In this document: positions 7,111-16,150 of the stretch, in pieces
How the letters are laid out: every line of letters begins with the position of its first letter
Numbering within the stretch: position 1 is the first letter of the stretch
Source: Photobacterium lipolyticum
GTDB lineage: Bacteria > Pseudomonadota > Gammaproteobacteria > Enterobacterales > Vibrionaceae
Reading direction: 5' to 3'
Length of the DNA stretch: 64,000 bases
Assembly (NCBI RefSeq): GCF_003026475.1
Contig: NZ_PYMC01000006.1
Location: 62,001 to 126,000 of the forward strand
Notes under the pieces: generated by a model
The model's database searches: none
Seen by the model: the letters and a program-made list of their open reading frames with translations, nothing else
Told to the model about the DNA's origin: nothing
Position numbers and translations under genes: made by a program

Positions 7111-8961
7111 ATGAGAAAACAGAAAAACACCAAGATATTCAACCACTATTCGGCCTGGAAATATGCCGTGCTGATAACGACGGTATTTGTAATGCTACTG
7201 AGTGCCATTCCGACATGGTATGGCGAAGATGCTGCCATACTGATTGGATCTAAAGGCGGTGTTATCTCATCACCTTTGGCCATGCAGCACCAGTTAGAAG
7301 AAAAAGGGATCAAGGTTAAACGCATTGATCTGCGTGCAGATAAAACGGTTGTTGTACTGCAAGATGAAAATCAGCAGACAGCTGCGAAAGCAACCCTCGC
7401 TGAAATGGTTCAAGATCCGTCTGGTTTGACATTGACATTGGCATTGGAAGCGGCTGCACCGTTATGGCTGCAAAATATGGGGTTTGAACCGATTAAACTG
7501 GGTTTGGATCTTCGAGGTGGTGTGCAATTTCTACTTGATGTAGACGTCGACCAAGTCTATAAGGCACAAGGTGAGCAGCTGACAGATGAGCTGCATCAGT
7601 TATTTCGTCAGGCAAACATTCGTGCTGTTCGGGTGGAACAAGTAAAAGCTGAAAGGTTGCAGGTAAGGTTGCCGGTTTCAGGCACTGTTAGCTCAGAGGC
7701 AACCAGTTCAGAGGTAAACAATACTGTTCGTAAGCTCATTCGGACTCAATATCCTCAGTGGCAAGTGACCAATGGCAATGACGGCGACATTTATCTATCA
7801 CTAAAAGATTCTGAAAAAACAGCGCTGCGCAACCTGACGGTTCAACAGAACCTGCAAATTATGCGAAGCCGTATTGAAGAGCTGGGAATAACCGAAGCGT
7901 TAGTACAGCGACAGGGTGAGCACCGTATTCGTATCGAGTTGCCTGGCGTACAAGATCCAGCCGCAGCTAAAAACGTGATAGGTGCAACTGCCAGTCTGGC
8001 GTTCTATGCCGTGAAAGAGCAAGGTAGCGGCAGTACCATGGAACTGAAAAACCAGCAGGGGCAACCCGTTCGAGTGGGACGTAATCCGATTCTGGCTGGC
8101 GACCATATCATTGACGCCCGTGCCGGTTTCGGCGAGATGGGAATGGCTGAAGTGAACATTACCCTCGATAGTTCGGGTGGCAAGATAATGTCTGACTTTT
8201 CCCGCCATAATATCGGCAAGCCGATGGCGACGTCATACAGCGAATACAGCCGTGACAGCAAGGGAGAGACTTCTCAATCCCATGAAATTATCAGTGTTGC
8301 GACGATTCAGTCACAGTTAGGTATGCGTTTTCGTATTACCGGAGCCGGTTCAATGGCAGATGCGCAGGAATTGGCATTGCTACTTCGTGCCGGTTCGTTA
8401 ACTGCGCCTGTTACGATTGTTGAAGAACGTACCATAGGCCCGACATTAGGTGCTGAAAATATTGAGAATGGCTTTGCTGCTCTGGGCTTGGGGCTTGGTG
8501 TGACACTTTTGTTCATGGCGATATGGTACCGCCGCTTAGGTTGGGTGGCGAATGTGGCGTTGATCACCAATATGATCATGTTGTTCGGCTTACTCGCTTT
8601 GATCCCTGGTGCCGTGCTGACTTTACCCGGTATCGCGGGGTTAGTACTTACTGTCGGTATGGCGGTTGATACCAATGTGCTCATTTTTGAACGTATTAAA
8701 GATAAATTGAAAGAAGGGCGCTGTTTTGCTCAGGCAATTGACCGTGGCTTTAGCAGTGCATTTGGCACAATTTTCGATGCGAATTTTACGACCATGATCA
8801 CCGCTGTCGTACTTTACGCTATTGGTAACGGTCCGATTCAGGGCTTTGCGCTGACGCTAGGTTTGGGTCTGTTAACCAGCATGTTTACCGGTATTTTTGC
8901 TTCTCGCGCCATGATAAATCTGGTGTGGGGCCGTGATCTTCGTCGAAATGTAAGGGTATAG
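7111..8961 (+). CDS. secD: Protein translocase subunit SecD (second copy type)
   Basis: SecD partners SecF in the inner membrane and uses ion flow to pull proteins through SecYEG. This 616-residue protein shows an N-terminal membrane segment (KYAVLITTVFVMLLSAIPTWY), the family signature LGLDLRGGVQFLLDVD at the start of the large periplasmic region, a P1-head region before TIGPTLGAENIENG, and five C-terminal membrane segments with GIAGLVLTVGMAVDTNVLIFERIKD. There is no yajC upstream, unlike the usual yajC-secD-secF operon. Vibrionaceae commonly carry a second SecDF pair, and one Vibrio study assigned sodium and proton coupling to different pairs. ATG 7111 is preferred over TTG 7105. Confidence 0.92.
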   Translation: MRKQKNTKIFNHYSAWKYAVLITTVFVMLLSAIPTWYGEDAAILIGSKGGVISSPLAMQHQLEEKGIKVKRIDLRADKTVVVLQDENQQTAAKATLAEMVQDPSGLTLTLALEAAAPLWLQNMGFEPIKLGLDLRGGVQFLLDVDVDQVYKAQGEQLTDELHQLFRQANIRAVRVEQVKAERLQVRLPVSGTVSSEATSSEVNNTVRKLIRTQYPQWQVTNGNDGDIYLSLKDSEKTALRNLTVQQNLQIMRSRIEELGITEALVQRQGEHRIRIELPGVQDPAAAKNVIGATASLAFYAVKEQGSGSTMELKNQQGQPVRVGRNPILAGDHIIDARAGFGEMGMAEVNITLDSSGGKIMSDFSRHNIGKPMATSYSEYSRDSKGETSQSHEIISVATIQSQLGMRFRITGAGSMADAQELALLLRAGSLTAPVTIVEERTIGPTLGAENIENGFAALGLGLGVTLLFMAIWYRRLGWVANVALITNMIMLFGLLALIPGAVLTLPGIAGLVLTVGMAVDTNVLIFERIKDKLKEGRCFAQAIDRGFSSAFGTIFDANFTTMITAVVLYAIGNGPIQGFALTLGLGLLTSMFTGIFASRAMINLVWGRDLRRNVRV

Positions 8962-8968
8962 AGCCGTG

Positions 8969-9865
8969 ATGATTAATATGAAAAACGCAACAACATGGCG
9001 CCATTTCACCAGTGCCGTCTCAGTGCTGCTTATGGTTATTTCTGTCTTTCTTATCACCAGCAAAGGACTGAACTGGGGCCTTGATTTTACCGGTGGGGTG
9101 GTCAGTGAAATTCAGCTGAATAGTAACATTACCAGTAGTGAAATCGAGCCGCTGTTAAAGGCAGGATTGAAACAAGATGTCACCGTGATTGCGGCAGGCG
9201 AACCTGGTCGATGGGTGCTGCGTTATGCAGTTCCCGCCGTTGGAGCTGAGTTACCTCCGATCTCGCAGATGCTGTCGCCATTGGCAAGCGATGTGCAGGT
9301 ACTGAATACCAGCATTGTTGGTCCGCAGGTTGGTCAAGAGCTGGCAGAGCAGGGCGGTTTAGCTTTGCTCGTCTCTATGCTGTGTATTTTAGGTTATCTG
9401 AGTTATCGTTTTGAGTGGCGTCTGGCTTCAGGTTCACTGTTCGCGTTGACTCATGACGTGGTGTTTGTACTGGGCTTTTTTGCTGCAACACAAATGGAGT
9501 TCAACCTTACCGTACTCGCGGCAGTCTTAGCCATTCTTGGCTATTCGCTGAATGACTCGATTATCATTGCCGACCGTATTCGCGAATTGCTGATTGCGAA
9601 ACCGAAGTGTTCTATCGAGGAAATTAATAACCATGCCATTAAGGCAACGTTCTCCCGCACCATGGTGACCTCGGGGACAACACTGATGACCGTCGGAGCA
9701 TTATGGCTTCTTGGCGGCGGGCCTTTAGAGGGGTTCGCGATTGCTATGTTCATCGGAATTGTCACGGGTACCTGGTCATCGATTTCAGTGGGTACGACGT
9801 TGCCTGAACTGTTTGGCCTGCGACCGGAACATTACCTGCCAAAGCCGATTTCTGAAGAGCCGTAA
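8969..9865 (+). CDS. secF: Protein translocase subunit SecF (second copy type)
   Basis: A 298-residue partner of SecD, beginning 7 bases after the secD stop and so probably translationally coupled. It has a first membrane segment followed by the family signature GLNWGLDFTGGVVSEIQL, a small periplasmic domain, and the C-terminal membrane bundle with LGYSLNDSIIIADRIRE and GGGPLEGFAIAMFIG. The start is probably ATG 8969 (MINMKN); GTG 8966 and ATG 8978 are in frame too. A hairpin downstream ends the two-gene unit. Confidence 0.92.
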   Translation: MINMKNATTWRHFTSAVSVLLMVISVFLITSKGLNWGLDFTGGVVSEIQLNSNITSSEIEPLLKAGLKQDVTVIAAGEPGRWVLRYAVPAVGAELPPISQMLSPLASDVQVLNTSIVGPQVGQELAEQGGLALLVSMLCILGYLSYRFEWRLASGSLFALTHDVVFVLGFFAATQMEFNLTVLAAVLAILGYSLNDSIIIADRIRELLIAKPKCSIEEINNHAIKATFSRTMVTSGTTLMTVGALWLLGGGPLEGFAIAMFIGIVTGTWSSISVGTTLPELFGLRPEHYLPKPISEEP

Positions 9866-9871
9866 GGAGAT

Positions 9872-9915
9872 TAGTAAGAGGGAGTCACGCGATAAAGCAT
9901 GGCTCCCTCTTATTA
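9872..9915 (+). terminator. Hairpin after secF
   Basis: TAAGAGGGAG at 9875-9884 pairs perfectly with CTCCCTCTTA at 9903-9912 and the stem extends outward by TA pairs. The following T-run is short, so strength is uncertain. Confidence 0.55.
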
Positions 9916-10090
9916 CAGATAATGGCGGATGTTTAATTTGCTTTGCATATGGATTCGCAAAATGGGACGTTTATACCATTGGTGTTAGCAAATGTAGAAA
10001 ACTTGGTCTGCAAACATGGGCATCGTTATTGCTTGTATGCATTGTGTGTAAGGGAAAACTCTATTATTGATAGCTTATGAGGGCGGCATT

Positions 10091-10798
10091 ATGTATGACG
10101 CAGAAATGAAGTTAAATCATCAAATTGTTCAGTTTGTCGAAACACAATTACACCTGCTGCTCCCGCCCCAAACATCACTTCAATCATCCACAATGATGAC
10201 TGGCCAAAATATGCATTTGGTCATGATGACAATACTGGCCCAATACCTTGCGGGCTTAAAAGCAATTGATTGTCTGTTAAGCAAAGGGTTTACCGCGCAG
10301 ACCCGAGGTATCTTTCAGACCCTTGGCGATGATTATGAAGACATCATCTTTTTGAGTCTGCCCAGTCAGGACGGACAGTTGACTCCATTGCATGAAGAGT
10401 ATCTTAAAGGTGTCGCAGGTGATGAGTGCCATACGTGTTACAGCCCGATTTCACGGTGTGAGATCCGGAATATGATAAAACGAGCAAACAGCATTAATCA
10501 TAATGTTTTTCAGCTCTATCCCAAAAAGCAGGCTTTGCAGATACTAAGAACGCATGGCGGTAAGCAATGTTCAGTGGAAGTCGCTTTCATGTTACATCGC
10601 CACTATGCCTATAAGGCGTTATTACTTACGATGTTAACGGCTAAGATTGCTGGTGATACTGAGATCATGAGAGCTTGTCTCAATTATCGTGCTCATTTAG
10701 AGATGATCGACCCTAAAACCATCCAGTTAGACTATGAAGCTATGAGTGAAGGGGCTGCATCTCGTGAGTTTAGAACACGTTTTGTCGCAGTAAAATAG
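10091..10798 (+). CDS. Conserved-looking cytoplasmic protein of unknown function
   Basis: ATG 10091 with GAGGGCGG eight bases upstream gives 235 residues; the longer frame from TTG 10067 lacks that site. The sequence is helical, with TMMTGQNMHLVMMTILAQYLAG followed by FTAQTRGIFQTLGDDYEDIIFLSL, a pattern loosely reminiscent of DUF5677-like helical proteins. It carries several cysteines and histidines (GDECHTCYSPISRCE) that could bind metal. There is no signal peptide or membrane segment. An R1 repeat begins right after the stop. No function is assigned. Confidence 0.5.
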   Translation: MYDAEMKLNHQIVQFVETQLHLLLPPQTSLQSSTMMTGQNMHLVMMTILAQYLAGLKAIDCLLSKGFTAQTRGIFQTLGDDYEDIIFLSLPSQDGQLTPLHEEYLKGVAGDECHTCYSPISRCEIRNMIKRANSINHNVFQLYPKKQALQILRTHGGKQCSVEVAFMLHRHYAYKALLLTMLTAKIAGDTEIMRACLNYRAHLEMIDPKTIQLDYEAMSEGAASREFRTRFVAVK

Positions 10799-10799
10799 A

Positions 10800-10881
10800 A
10801 CCGCTATTCACTCAAATGGCCGCCTTGAATAAAACCAATGAATTCTCGCTGAACCCTGCATCTTGAGGTAGTTTGGGTGTA
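10800..10881 (+). repeat. R1 dispersed intergenic repeat, copy C
   Basis: An 82-bp copy with CTATTCACTCAAATGGC, GAATTCTCGCTGAAC, CATCTTGAGGTA and TTTGGGTGTA, close to copy B on the other strand. It fills most of the gap between the unknown gene ending at 10798 and metC. Confidence 0.7.
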
Positions 10882-10932
10882 AGTATGTTAACGTCTTAGT
10901 TATAGCAACTTAAAAGGATATTTGGGTTTATC

Positions 10933-12120
10933 ATGGGTAAAAAAGAACTAGATACAAAAATTGTCACCGCTGGGCGTTCAAAGAAATGGACTCAGCATTT
11001 GGTCAACCCACCCGTAAGCCGCGCATCGACAATTGTTTTTGATTCAGTCAAAGAGATGAAGCATGCAACGGCCAATCGCGCCAATAAAGAACTGTTTTAT
11101 GGTCGCCGGGGCACCAATACCCATTTCGCTTTTCAAGATGCGATGGTTGAGCTGGAAGGTGGTGTTGGTTGTGCTTTGTATCCATGTGGTACTGCGGCGA
11201 TTTCCAACGCGATCTTGTCATTTGTGAAAACCGGCGATCATATTCTGATGGTTGACGGTGCCTACGAGCCCACTCGTGATTTTTGCGACAAGATCCTGGA
11301 TAAAATGGGGGTGGAAACCACCTATTATGATCCAATGATTGGCGAAGGTATTCGCGAGCTGATCCGCCCGAATACCACAGTACTCTTTCTTGAGTCCCCT
11401 TGCTCTATTACGATGGAAGTGCAAGATGTACCGACGCTTGCACGCATTGCCCATGAGCAGGATCTGGTTGTCATGCTGGATAATACCTGGGCATCTCCAA
11501 TCAACTTTCAGCCTTTTGAGCATGGTGTCGATATTTCAATTCAAGCAGCAACGAAATATATAGTTGGTCATTCCGATGTCATGCTGGGTACAGCGACAGC
11601 CAATGAACGTTGCTGGGATCAGCTACGCGAAAGCAGTTACCTCATGGGGCAGTGTACTTCTCCTGATGATGTGTATCTGGCCATGCGTGGTTTGCGTACG
11701 CTTGGAGTACGTTTGAGACAACATGAGCAAAGTAGTCTTAAAATTGCTCAGTGGCTGTTAGAACGTGAAGAAGTCGATCATGTACGTCACCCGGCTTTTG
11801 AAAGCTGTGAGGGGCATGAGTTCTACAAGCGTGACTTTAGAGGTTGCAACGGGCTATTTTCTTTGGTTTTAAAACGAGGAAATACTCAAGCCTTAACGGC
11901 TTTGCTTGATGGAATGGAACATTTCAGTATGGGTTACTCATGGGGTGGGTTTGAAAGCCTGATCCTAGCGAATGAGAATATTAATTCGCTGCGTACGGCG
12001 AAGAAGAAAGACTTTGCCGGCCCGATGCTGCGTCTTCATATCGGTTTAGAAGATGCTGATGATCTGATCCGTGATCTTGAAAAAGGCTTTGAGCGTTTTA
12101 ACGCCGTATTAGACAAGTAA
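10933..12120 (+). CDS. metC: Cystathionine beta-lyase
   Basis: A PLP enzyme of the Cys/Met metabolism family (395 residues, the usual length) that cleaves cystathionine to homocysteine, pyruvate and ammonia in methionine biosynthesis. Visible motifs are FYGRRGTNTHFAFQ near the N-terminus, the cofactor-binding YPCGTAAISNA, VMLDNTWASP with the PLP-ring aspartate, and the Schiff-base lysine in IQAATKYIVGHSDVMLG. The C-terminal SWGGFESL-I segment is typical of MetC. AAAGGATA-like sequence precedes the ATG. It is monocistronic, followed by a strong terminator. Confidence 0.95.
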   Translation: MGKKELDTKIVTAGRSKKWTQHLVNPPVSRASTIVFDSVKEMKHATANRANKELFYGRRGTNTHFAFQDAMVELEGGVGCALYPCGTAAISNAILSFVKTGDHILMVDGAYEPTRDFCDKILDKMGVETTYYDPMIGEGIRELIRPNTTVLFLESPCSITMEVQDVPTLARIAHEQDLVVMLDNTWASPINFQPFEHGVDISIQAATKYIVGHSDVMLGTATANERCWDQLRESSYLMGQCTSPDDVYLAMRGLRTLGVRLRQHEQSSLKIAQWLLEREEVDHVRHPAFESCEGHEFYKRDFRGCNGLFSLVLKRGNTQALTALLDGMEHFSMGYSWGGFESLILANENINSLRTAKKKDFAGPMLRLHIGLEDADDLIRDLEKGFERFNAVLDK

Positions 12121-12172
12121 TCAGGATGTCTTCGTAGTAGCAGTTTTTGTATCAGCGGTTTTCATCTTATAG

Positions 12173-12200
12173 AGGCCGTATCAACGGCCTTTATTTTTTT
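12173..12200 (+). terminator. Intrinsic terminator after metC
   Basis: AGGCCGT and ACGGCCT pair perfectly around an ATCA loop, followed by TTATTTTTTT. Confidence 0.85.
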
Positions 12201-12222
12201 CGTTATAGTTATTCGATTAGTC

Positions 12223-12852
12223 TTAGCCTTTGATCTCATGACGTAACTGAGTCAAAAAGCTTTTCATATATTCAGTTCGCTTAACGGCTTCTTGTCTTGC
12301 CGCAGCGGTGTTCATCGTATCCTGCAATTTGAATAGCTTGGTGTAGAAGTGATCAATCGTAAATAGCTTATCGTTATAAACACGTGTTTCACAAAAAGGG
12401 TCTTCATCTGAATACAGGCTTGCCTTGAAAGAGGTGCCGACCTGAATACAGCGCGCAATACCTATCGCTCCCAAAGCATCGATACGATCAGCATCTTGCA
12501 CTATGGCGGCTTCTAATGTTTTTACCGGAATGTTTGCACTGTAGCTATGTGCCTCGATGGCGTGTTCGATTTCAGCATAGTATTGCTCGGGATAATCCAC
12601 AGAGCGCAAAAAACGGATGGCTTCTTCTGCCGCCAAACGCGATGCACAATAGCGTTGAGGGTGATCCTTGGGCAGTGAAACACAATCATGTAGCCAGGCT
12701 GCAGGAATGATAACTTCAAGCTTGGCGTTCTCCTGATGCGCAAATTGTTTAGCGGACAGTACAACCCGCTCAATGTGGCTAAGATCATGAGCCGGATCGG
12801 TTGCCATCATCTTTTGTACGTATTTTTTTAGTTGTGGCTCGATATGTTCCAT
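12223..12852 (-). CDS. HD-domain phosphohydrolase (YedJ-like)
   Basis: The HD superfamily of metal-dependent phosphohydrolases is shown by DPAHDLSHIERVV (first histidine), IPAAWLHDCV (the HD pair), an EHAIEAHSYS helix and the C-terminal metal aspartate in IVQDADRIDALGA. I choose the ATG at 12850-12852 (209 residues): GAGGA lies upstream at a plausible distance and family members begin at about this point, whereas the longer frame to 12945 adds 31 unrelated residues. The substrate is unknown; nucleotide or inorganic phosphates are typical. Confidence 0.8.
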   Translation of the reverse strand: MEHIEPQLKKYVQKMMATDPAHDLSHIERVVLSAKQFAHQENAKLEVIIPAAWLHDCVSLPKDHPQRYCASRLAAEEAIRFLRSVDYPEQYYAEIEHAIEAHSYSANIPVKTLEAAIVQDADRIDALGAIGIARCIQVGTSFKASLYSDEDPFCETRVYNDKLFTIDHFYTKLFKLQDTMNTAAARQEAVKRTEYMKSFLTQLRHEIKG

Positions 12853-13108
12853 TCGTTGTATGTTCCTCAGGAAACCAATAACGTTAAATCGTATTTTGCT
12901 GGACTTAAGTGAATGGCTCAAGTCTATGTCTGAATGAATTAACAAGTTAGAACCGCACAGATGGACGTCTGAAGATGAAAGATGTTTATTTTTAACTGGT
13001 TAGCTTTAATGTGTGGTGATTCTTGATAAAGGATCCAAAAAAGTAGCGCAGCCTTGTCTAGACTTAAAGACGAACAATAATAATCAGAACTCAGGAGTAG
13101 CGGTAACT

Positions 13109-13411
13109 ATGAAGGCAAGATTGATCATTATCGTAATGCTCTCATTGTCGGCCATCAGTTGTACCAGTGCGGATTATAAAGACTACCGTCTTTTCCCTAG
13201 AGAATATGTGAGTAATGAGGAATATGACAGTATCTATCATTATGGTTACAACCAAGGATGTGAAAGTGCCTTGAATACTAAAGGTCAGACGGGAATGGAC
13301 TACCTGAAAGATGTGGCGTTAGATGGCAGTAACACCCGATTTAACGAAGGTTGGGATGCGGGAAATAAAGCTTGCAAAGAAGGTGTTCGCAGGGGGATGT
13401 ACGATTTGTAA
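13109..13411 (+). CDS. Small lipoprotein of unknown function
   Basis: ATG 13109 has CAGGAG 11 bases upstream and starts a lipoprotein signal (MKARLIIIVMLSLSAISC) with the acylated cysteine at residue 18. The mature part of about 82 residues contains YHYGYNQGCESAL and FNEGWDAGNKACKEG, two similar YGYNxGC / GWDAGxxAC motifs suggesting a duplicated half-domain with a possible disulphide. The longer reading frame from 13013 adds 32 residues without a signal. The family is not recognised. It should be anchored in the outer or inner membrane. Confidence 0.7.
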   Translation: MKARLIIIVMLSLSAISCTSADYKDYRLFPREYVSNEEYDSIYHYGYNQGCESALNTKGQTGMDYLKDVALDGSNTRFNEGWDAGNKACKEGVRRGMYDL

Positions 13412-13884
13412 CCCTCAAACTCAGACAATTAAATAAATTTGTACTGTCGTGACTTGCCAAATCAAGCTGCCCGAATGCTGGCTTTTTTCTATGATAATAT
13501 TGTCGCAGATGTTATGTGTAATGGAGCATATGCGGGTATGTATGAATATTAGGAAACTGTTTTCAATTTAGCGAAATAAATTTCTTTTATCGAATATTAA
13601 TGAATATAGGAAAACTTATCATTGCAATAAATAATAATTAATTACAAGGAAGTAAGGAATGTTGGTTTCCTTATGGATATTAACAAAACTAAAGTAAATA
13701 ATTTTTCATTTATAAATTATTGTCGAACGGGGGAATGTAAACTGCTTGTTAATAAAATAGACCCCGAAGGGTCTGTTATTTATCATCTCTAATATTAGGA
13801 AAGTCAGAAAAAACCTAGCCTGTTTTTTTCTTAATCGTTATTGATACCTAAATATATAAAGAAAGCGAGCAGATTTAACCACTT
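13412..13884. other. AT-rich non-coding region
   Basis: About 470 bp with no supported gene. The only structured element is the hairpin at 13756-13782. Short reading frames near 13520 carry no convincing start signals. Confidence 0.5.
13756..13782. terminator. Hairpin with CGAA loop, probable terminator
   Basis: AATAGACCC and GGGTCTGTT pair (one G-T) around a CGAA tetraloop, followed by ATTTATC. It lies about 100 bases downstream of the minus-strand stop at 13885 and could terminate that gene. Confidence 0.45.
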
Positions 13885-14163
13885 TTATGCGGCCTGTGTC
13901 ATACTCATTGAGAAAATTTGACCATCATGAAAATTCACTGGTACTACCATATGCACTTCAGGTAACAAGAGAAAAGCACCATCATTATGCGTTTTTACAA
14001 TGATTTGTAAGCGCTGGTCGATTGTTTCTTGTAGTTGGGACGTACATTGTTTACTTACTTGAGTGCCAAACTGACTATAACGACCATTACTGGAATATAC
14101 CCAGATGCTGAAACGGATTTTTGTTCTCTCAAGCTGCTCTATAAAATCAGTAATATTTCTCAT
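13885..14163 (-). CDS. Small protein of unknown function, partly duplicated nearby
   Basis: A 92-residue cytoplasmic protein starting MRNITDFIEQLERTKI. It is hydrophilic at the N-terminus, with a conserved-looking core GAFLLLPEVHMVVPVNFHDGQ. A decayed copy of that core lies at 14541-14640, which shows the frame has been maintained as protein at least once and raises confidence that it is real. AAGGAC precedes the ATG. No family is recognised. Confidence 0.5.
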   Translation of the reverse strand: MRNITDFIEQLERTKIRFSIWVYSSNGRYSQFGTQVSKQCTSQLQETIDQRLQIIVKTHNDGAFLLLPEVHMVVPVNFHDGQIFSMSMTQAA

Positions 14164-14540
14164 AAAAAGTCCTTTTTATTAAATCAACATCATTGTATTG
14201 ACGTATTAGTATTATGGAAGGATACGTATATATTACAATTTCAATTCATTATCGTTATTCAAAATATGTGACATCAGCAAGGTTTTTTTGAGAATTCCAA
14301 TAGCTATCTAATATTGTTTTCATAGTCTTAGCTATAGAAAACAATAATAAGCCATCACTTAAAAGTAATAAACTAAATGCATGTAAAGTGTTATTAACGA
14401 TTAAGAAGGTAAACATTCACCCTGATATAAAACCTGTTTTATATCTCGTGTTGTAATATTGAATTCTGATATCTAAATCTATAAAAGTCGTGTATAAAAG
14501 TGCATTTATTGTGCTATCGGTATCATATGTGTTGGGGAGG

Positions 14541-14640
14541 TCTGACCATTATGGAACTTCACAGGTATTGCCATATATACTTCAGGTAACAATAGAAAAG
14601 CATTATCGATTTCATTGTTATGCATTTCGACTATAACTTG
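14541..14640 (-). pseudogene. Truncated duplicate of the 13885-14163 gene
   Basis: Read on the minus strand this gives QVIVEMHNNEIDNAFLLLPE followed by VYMAIPVKFHNGQ. The intact neighbour has QIIVKTHNDGAFLLLPE followed by VHMVVPVNFHDGQ. Only about 33 codons remain, with no start codon in context. It is the relic of a tandem duplication, with a small insertion in the middle. Confidence 0.6.
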
Positions 14641-14760
14641 TTTGAGTTACTTAGCCCGGAAGATGCTCAGGCAAGGCCGAGTTGGTACACCATATTAAAA
14701 AGCGTGAAGGCTACCGCAAGGCGTTTGATAACGATGGACTTTACCTTAGCTCGCTATGAT
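14641..14760 (+). pseudogene. Frameshifted gene remnant, possibly the tail of a glutathione S-transferase
   Basis: Plus-strand reading gives FELLSPEDAQARPSWYTI in one frame and then KKREGYRKAFDN in another, so a frameshift splits it. The pattern RPSW...REGYRKAF resembles the C-terminal helix of glutathione S-transferases. No upstream part of such a gene is visible. The assignment is weak; that the sequence is decayed coding DNA is somewhat better supported. Confidence 0.3.
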
Positions 14761-14945
14761 GATTTCGGCTGCGGACATGATAGAAAATGACCTTGTTGTG
14801 TCTTGTGCTTGTTATCCAAAAGCAGCCGGGATTAGTTAGGAGCCTTTACCAAAATATTTGAGCAAGTAATGAATGTGTAAATCGGATATCATAGCGAAGT
14901 AGTTTAAGATCACTATGTTGTAATAAGTTATTTTGAGAAGAATTT

Positions 14946-15878
14946 ATGTCAGATACACCGGTAAAACTGATTCAGAGAGTCACATGGATTGGAGCAATTG
15001 CTAACGTTGCATTAGCACTGTTAAAAATCACTGTAGGTAAACTGACAGGCAGTCAGGCCTTAATTGCCGATGGTGTCCATAGTTTTTCAGATTTAGTGAC
15101 TGATACGGCAATCTTGATTGGTTCAAGATACTGGACCGCGCCTGCTGATAAAGAGCACCCGTATGGGCATGGACGTTTTGAAACCCTGACCAATATATTT
15201 ATTGGTGTACTGCTTGCTATTGTCGGGATCGGGATTGGTTGGAATTCCATTGATTCCATTGGCCAGGAGTCAACTACCACCCCTGGAATGCTGGCGTTTT
15301 GGGCAGCTATTGCATCGATTCTGGTGAAAGAAGTGTTGTATCGTTGGACGGTGATTCAGTCTAAGAAGATTAATAGTCGTGCTTTGTACGCGAATGCTTG
15401 GCACCACCGCTCAGATGCATTGAGTTCATTACCTGTCGCTATCGCTGTTAGTGCAAACTACTTTGTACCTGATTTGTATTATCTTGATCAGATTGCCGCC
15501 CTGCTGGTTACCGCAATGATATTGAAAGCGGCTTTCGAGATATTGTGGCCTGCAATAGTGGAAATCACTGAAGCAGAAGCAGACAGTGAGATTGAAGCTA
15601 AAATTCAGCATTATGCGAAGCAGGATAGCGATATTCGTGAAGTTCACGCCATTCGTAGCCGCCGTACTGGCAGTATAATTTTATTAGACTTCCACCTGTT
15701 GGTGGATCCTGTGATGAGTGTCGATAAGGCCCATACTATCACTGAAAACTTTAAGAGCCATATTTTAAAACAAATAGATGAAGTGGTTGATGTGATCATT
15801 CATGTCGAGCCATATACCTGTGCAGAACGGCTTATTAATCCGTGCTGTGGTGGCGATGAATGTCATGATGAAATGTAA
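14946..15878 (+). CDS. Cation diffusion facilitator, FieF-like metal/proton antiporter
   Basis: A 310-residue CDF family transporter that exports divalent metals such as zinc or iron(II) from the cytoplasm. It shows six membrane segments, the metal-site motifs IADGVHSFSDLVTD (second segment) and AWHHRSDALSSLP (fifth segment), the HPYGHGRFET loop, and a cytoplasmic dimerising domain with ILLDFHLLVDP. The protein ends in a Cys/Asp/His-rich tail (NPCCGGDECHDEM) that could chelate metal. The metal cannot be fixed from sequence. It is monocistronic with a strong terminator. Confidence 0.9.
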   Translation: MSDTPVKLIQRVTWIGAIANVALALLKITVGKLTGSQALIADGVHSFSDLVTDTAILIGSRYWTAPADKEHPYGHGRFETLTNIFIGVLLAIVGIGIGWNSIDSIGQESTTTPGMLAFWAAIASILVKEVLYRWTVIQSKKINSRALYANAWHHRSDALSSLPVAIAVSANYFVPDLYYLDQIAALLVTAMILKAAFEILWPAIVEITEAEADSEIEAKIQHYAKQDSDIREVHAIRSRRTGSIILLDFHLLVDPVMSVDKAHTITENFKSHILKQIDEVVDVIIHVEPYTCAERLINPCCGGDECHDEM

Positions 15879-15914
15879 GTCGAGATGAGCTAGTCGCTTT
15901 AATTACTCTTATTC

Positions 15915-15950
15915 ACAAAAAACGCCTGCAAACTTGCAGGCGTTTTTTGT
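15915..15950. terminator. Strong bidirectional intrinsic terminator after the CDF gene
   Basis: A perfect 17-bp stem around a 2-base gap, containing ACGCCTGC and GCAGGCGT flanked by A6 and T6 runs. It works on either strand. Confidence 0.9.
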
Positions 15951-16150
15951 TATATAAGCAAAACTTTGTATGCACTTTTTTATGATTGTCTTATTATTAA
16001 GATTGGCTGGGCTGTCAAATATTCACTAGGCCAACTAATACCATCCTAGATATTAACCATGGCAGGTTTTGTACTGCAAGAAAGTTGTTGGATCAGTATT
16101 GCACATAGCACGACTAAGCACGAGTGTGACGCTGTAAAAGGAGAAAGAAT

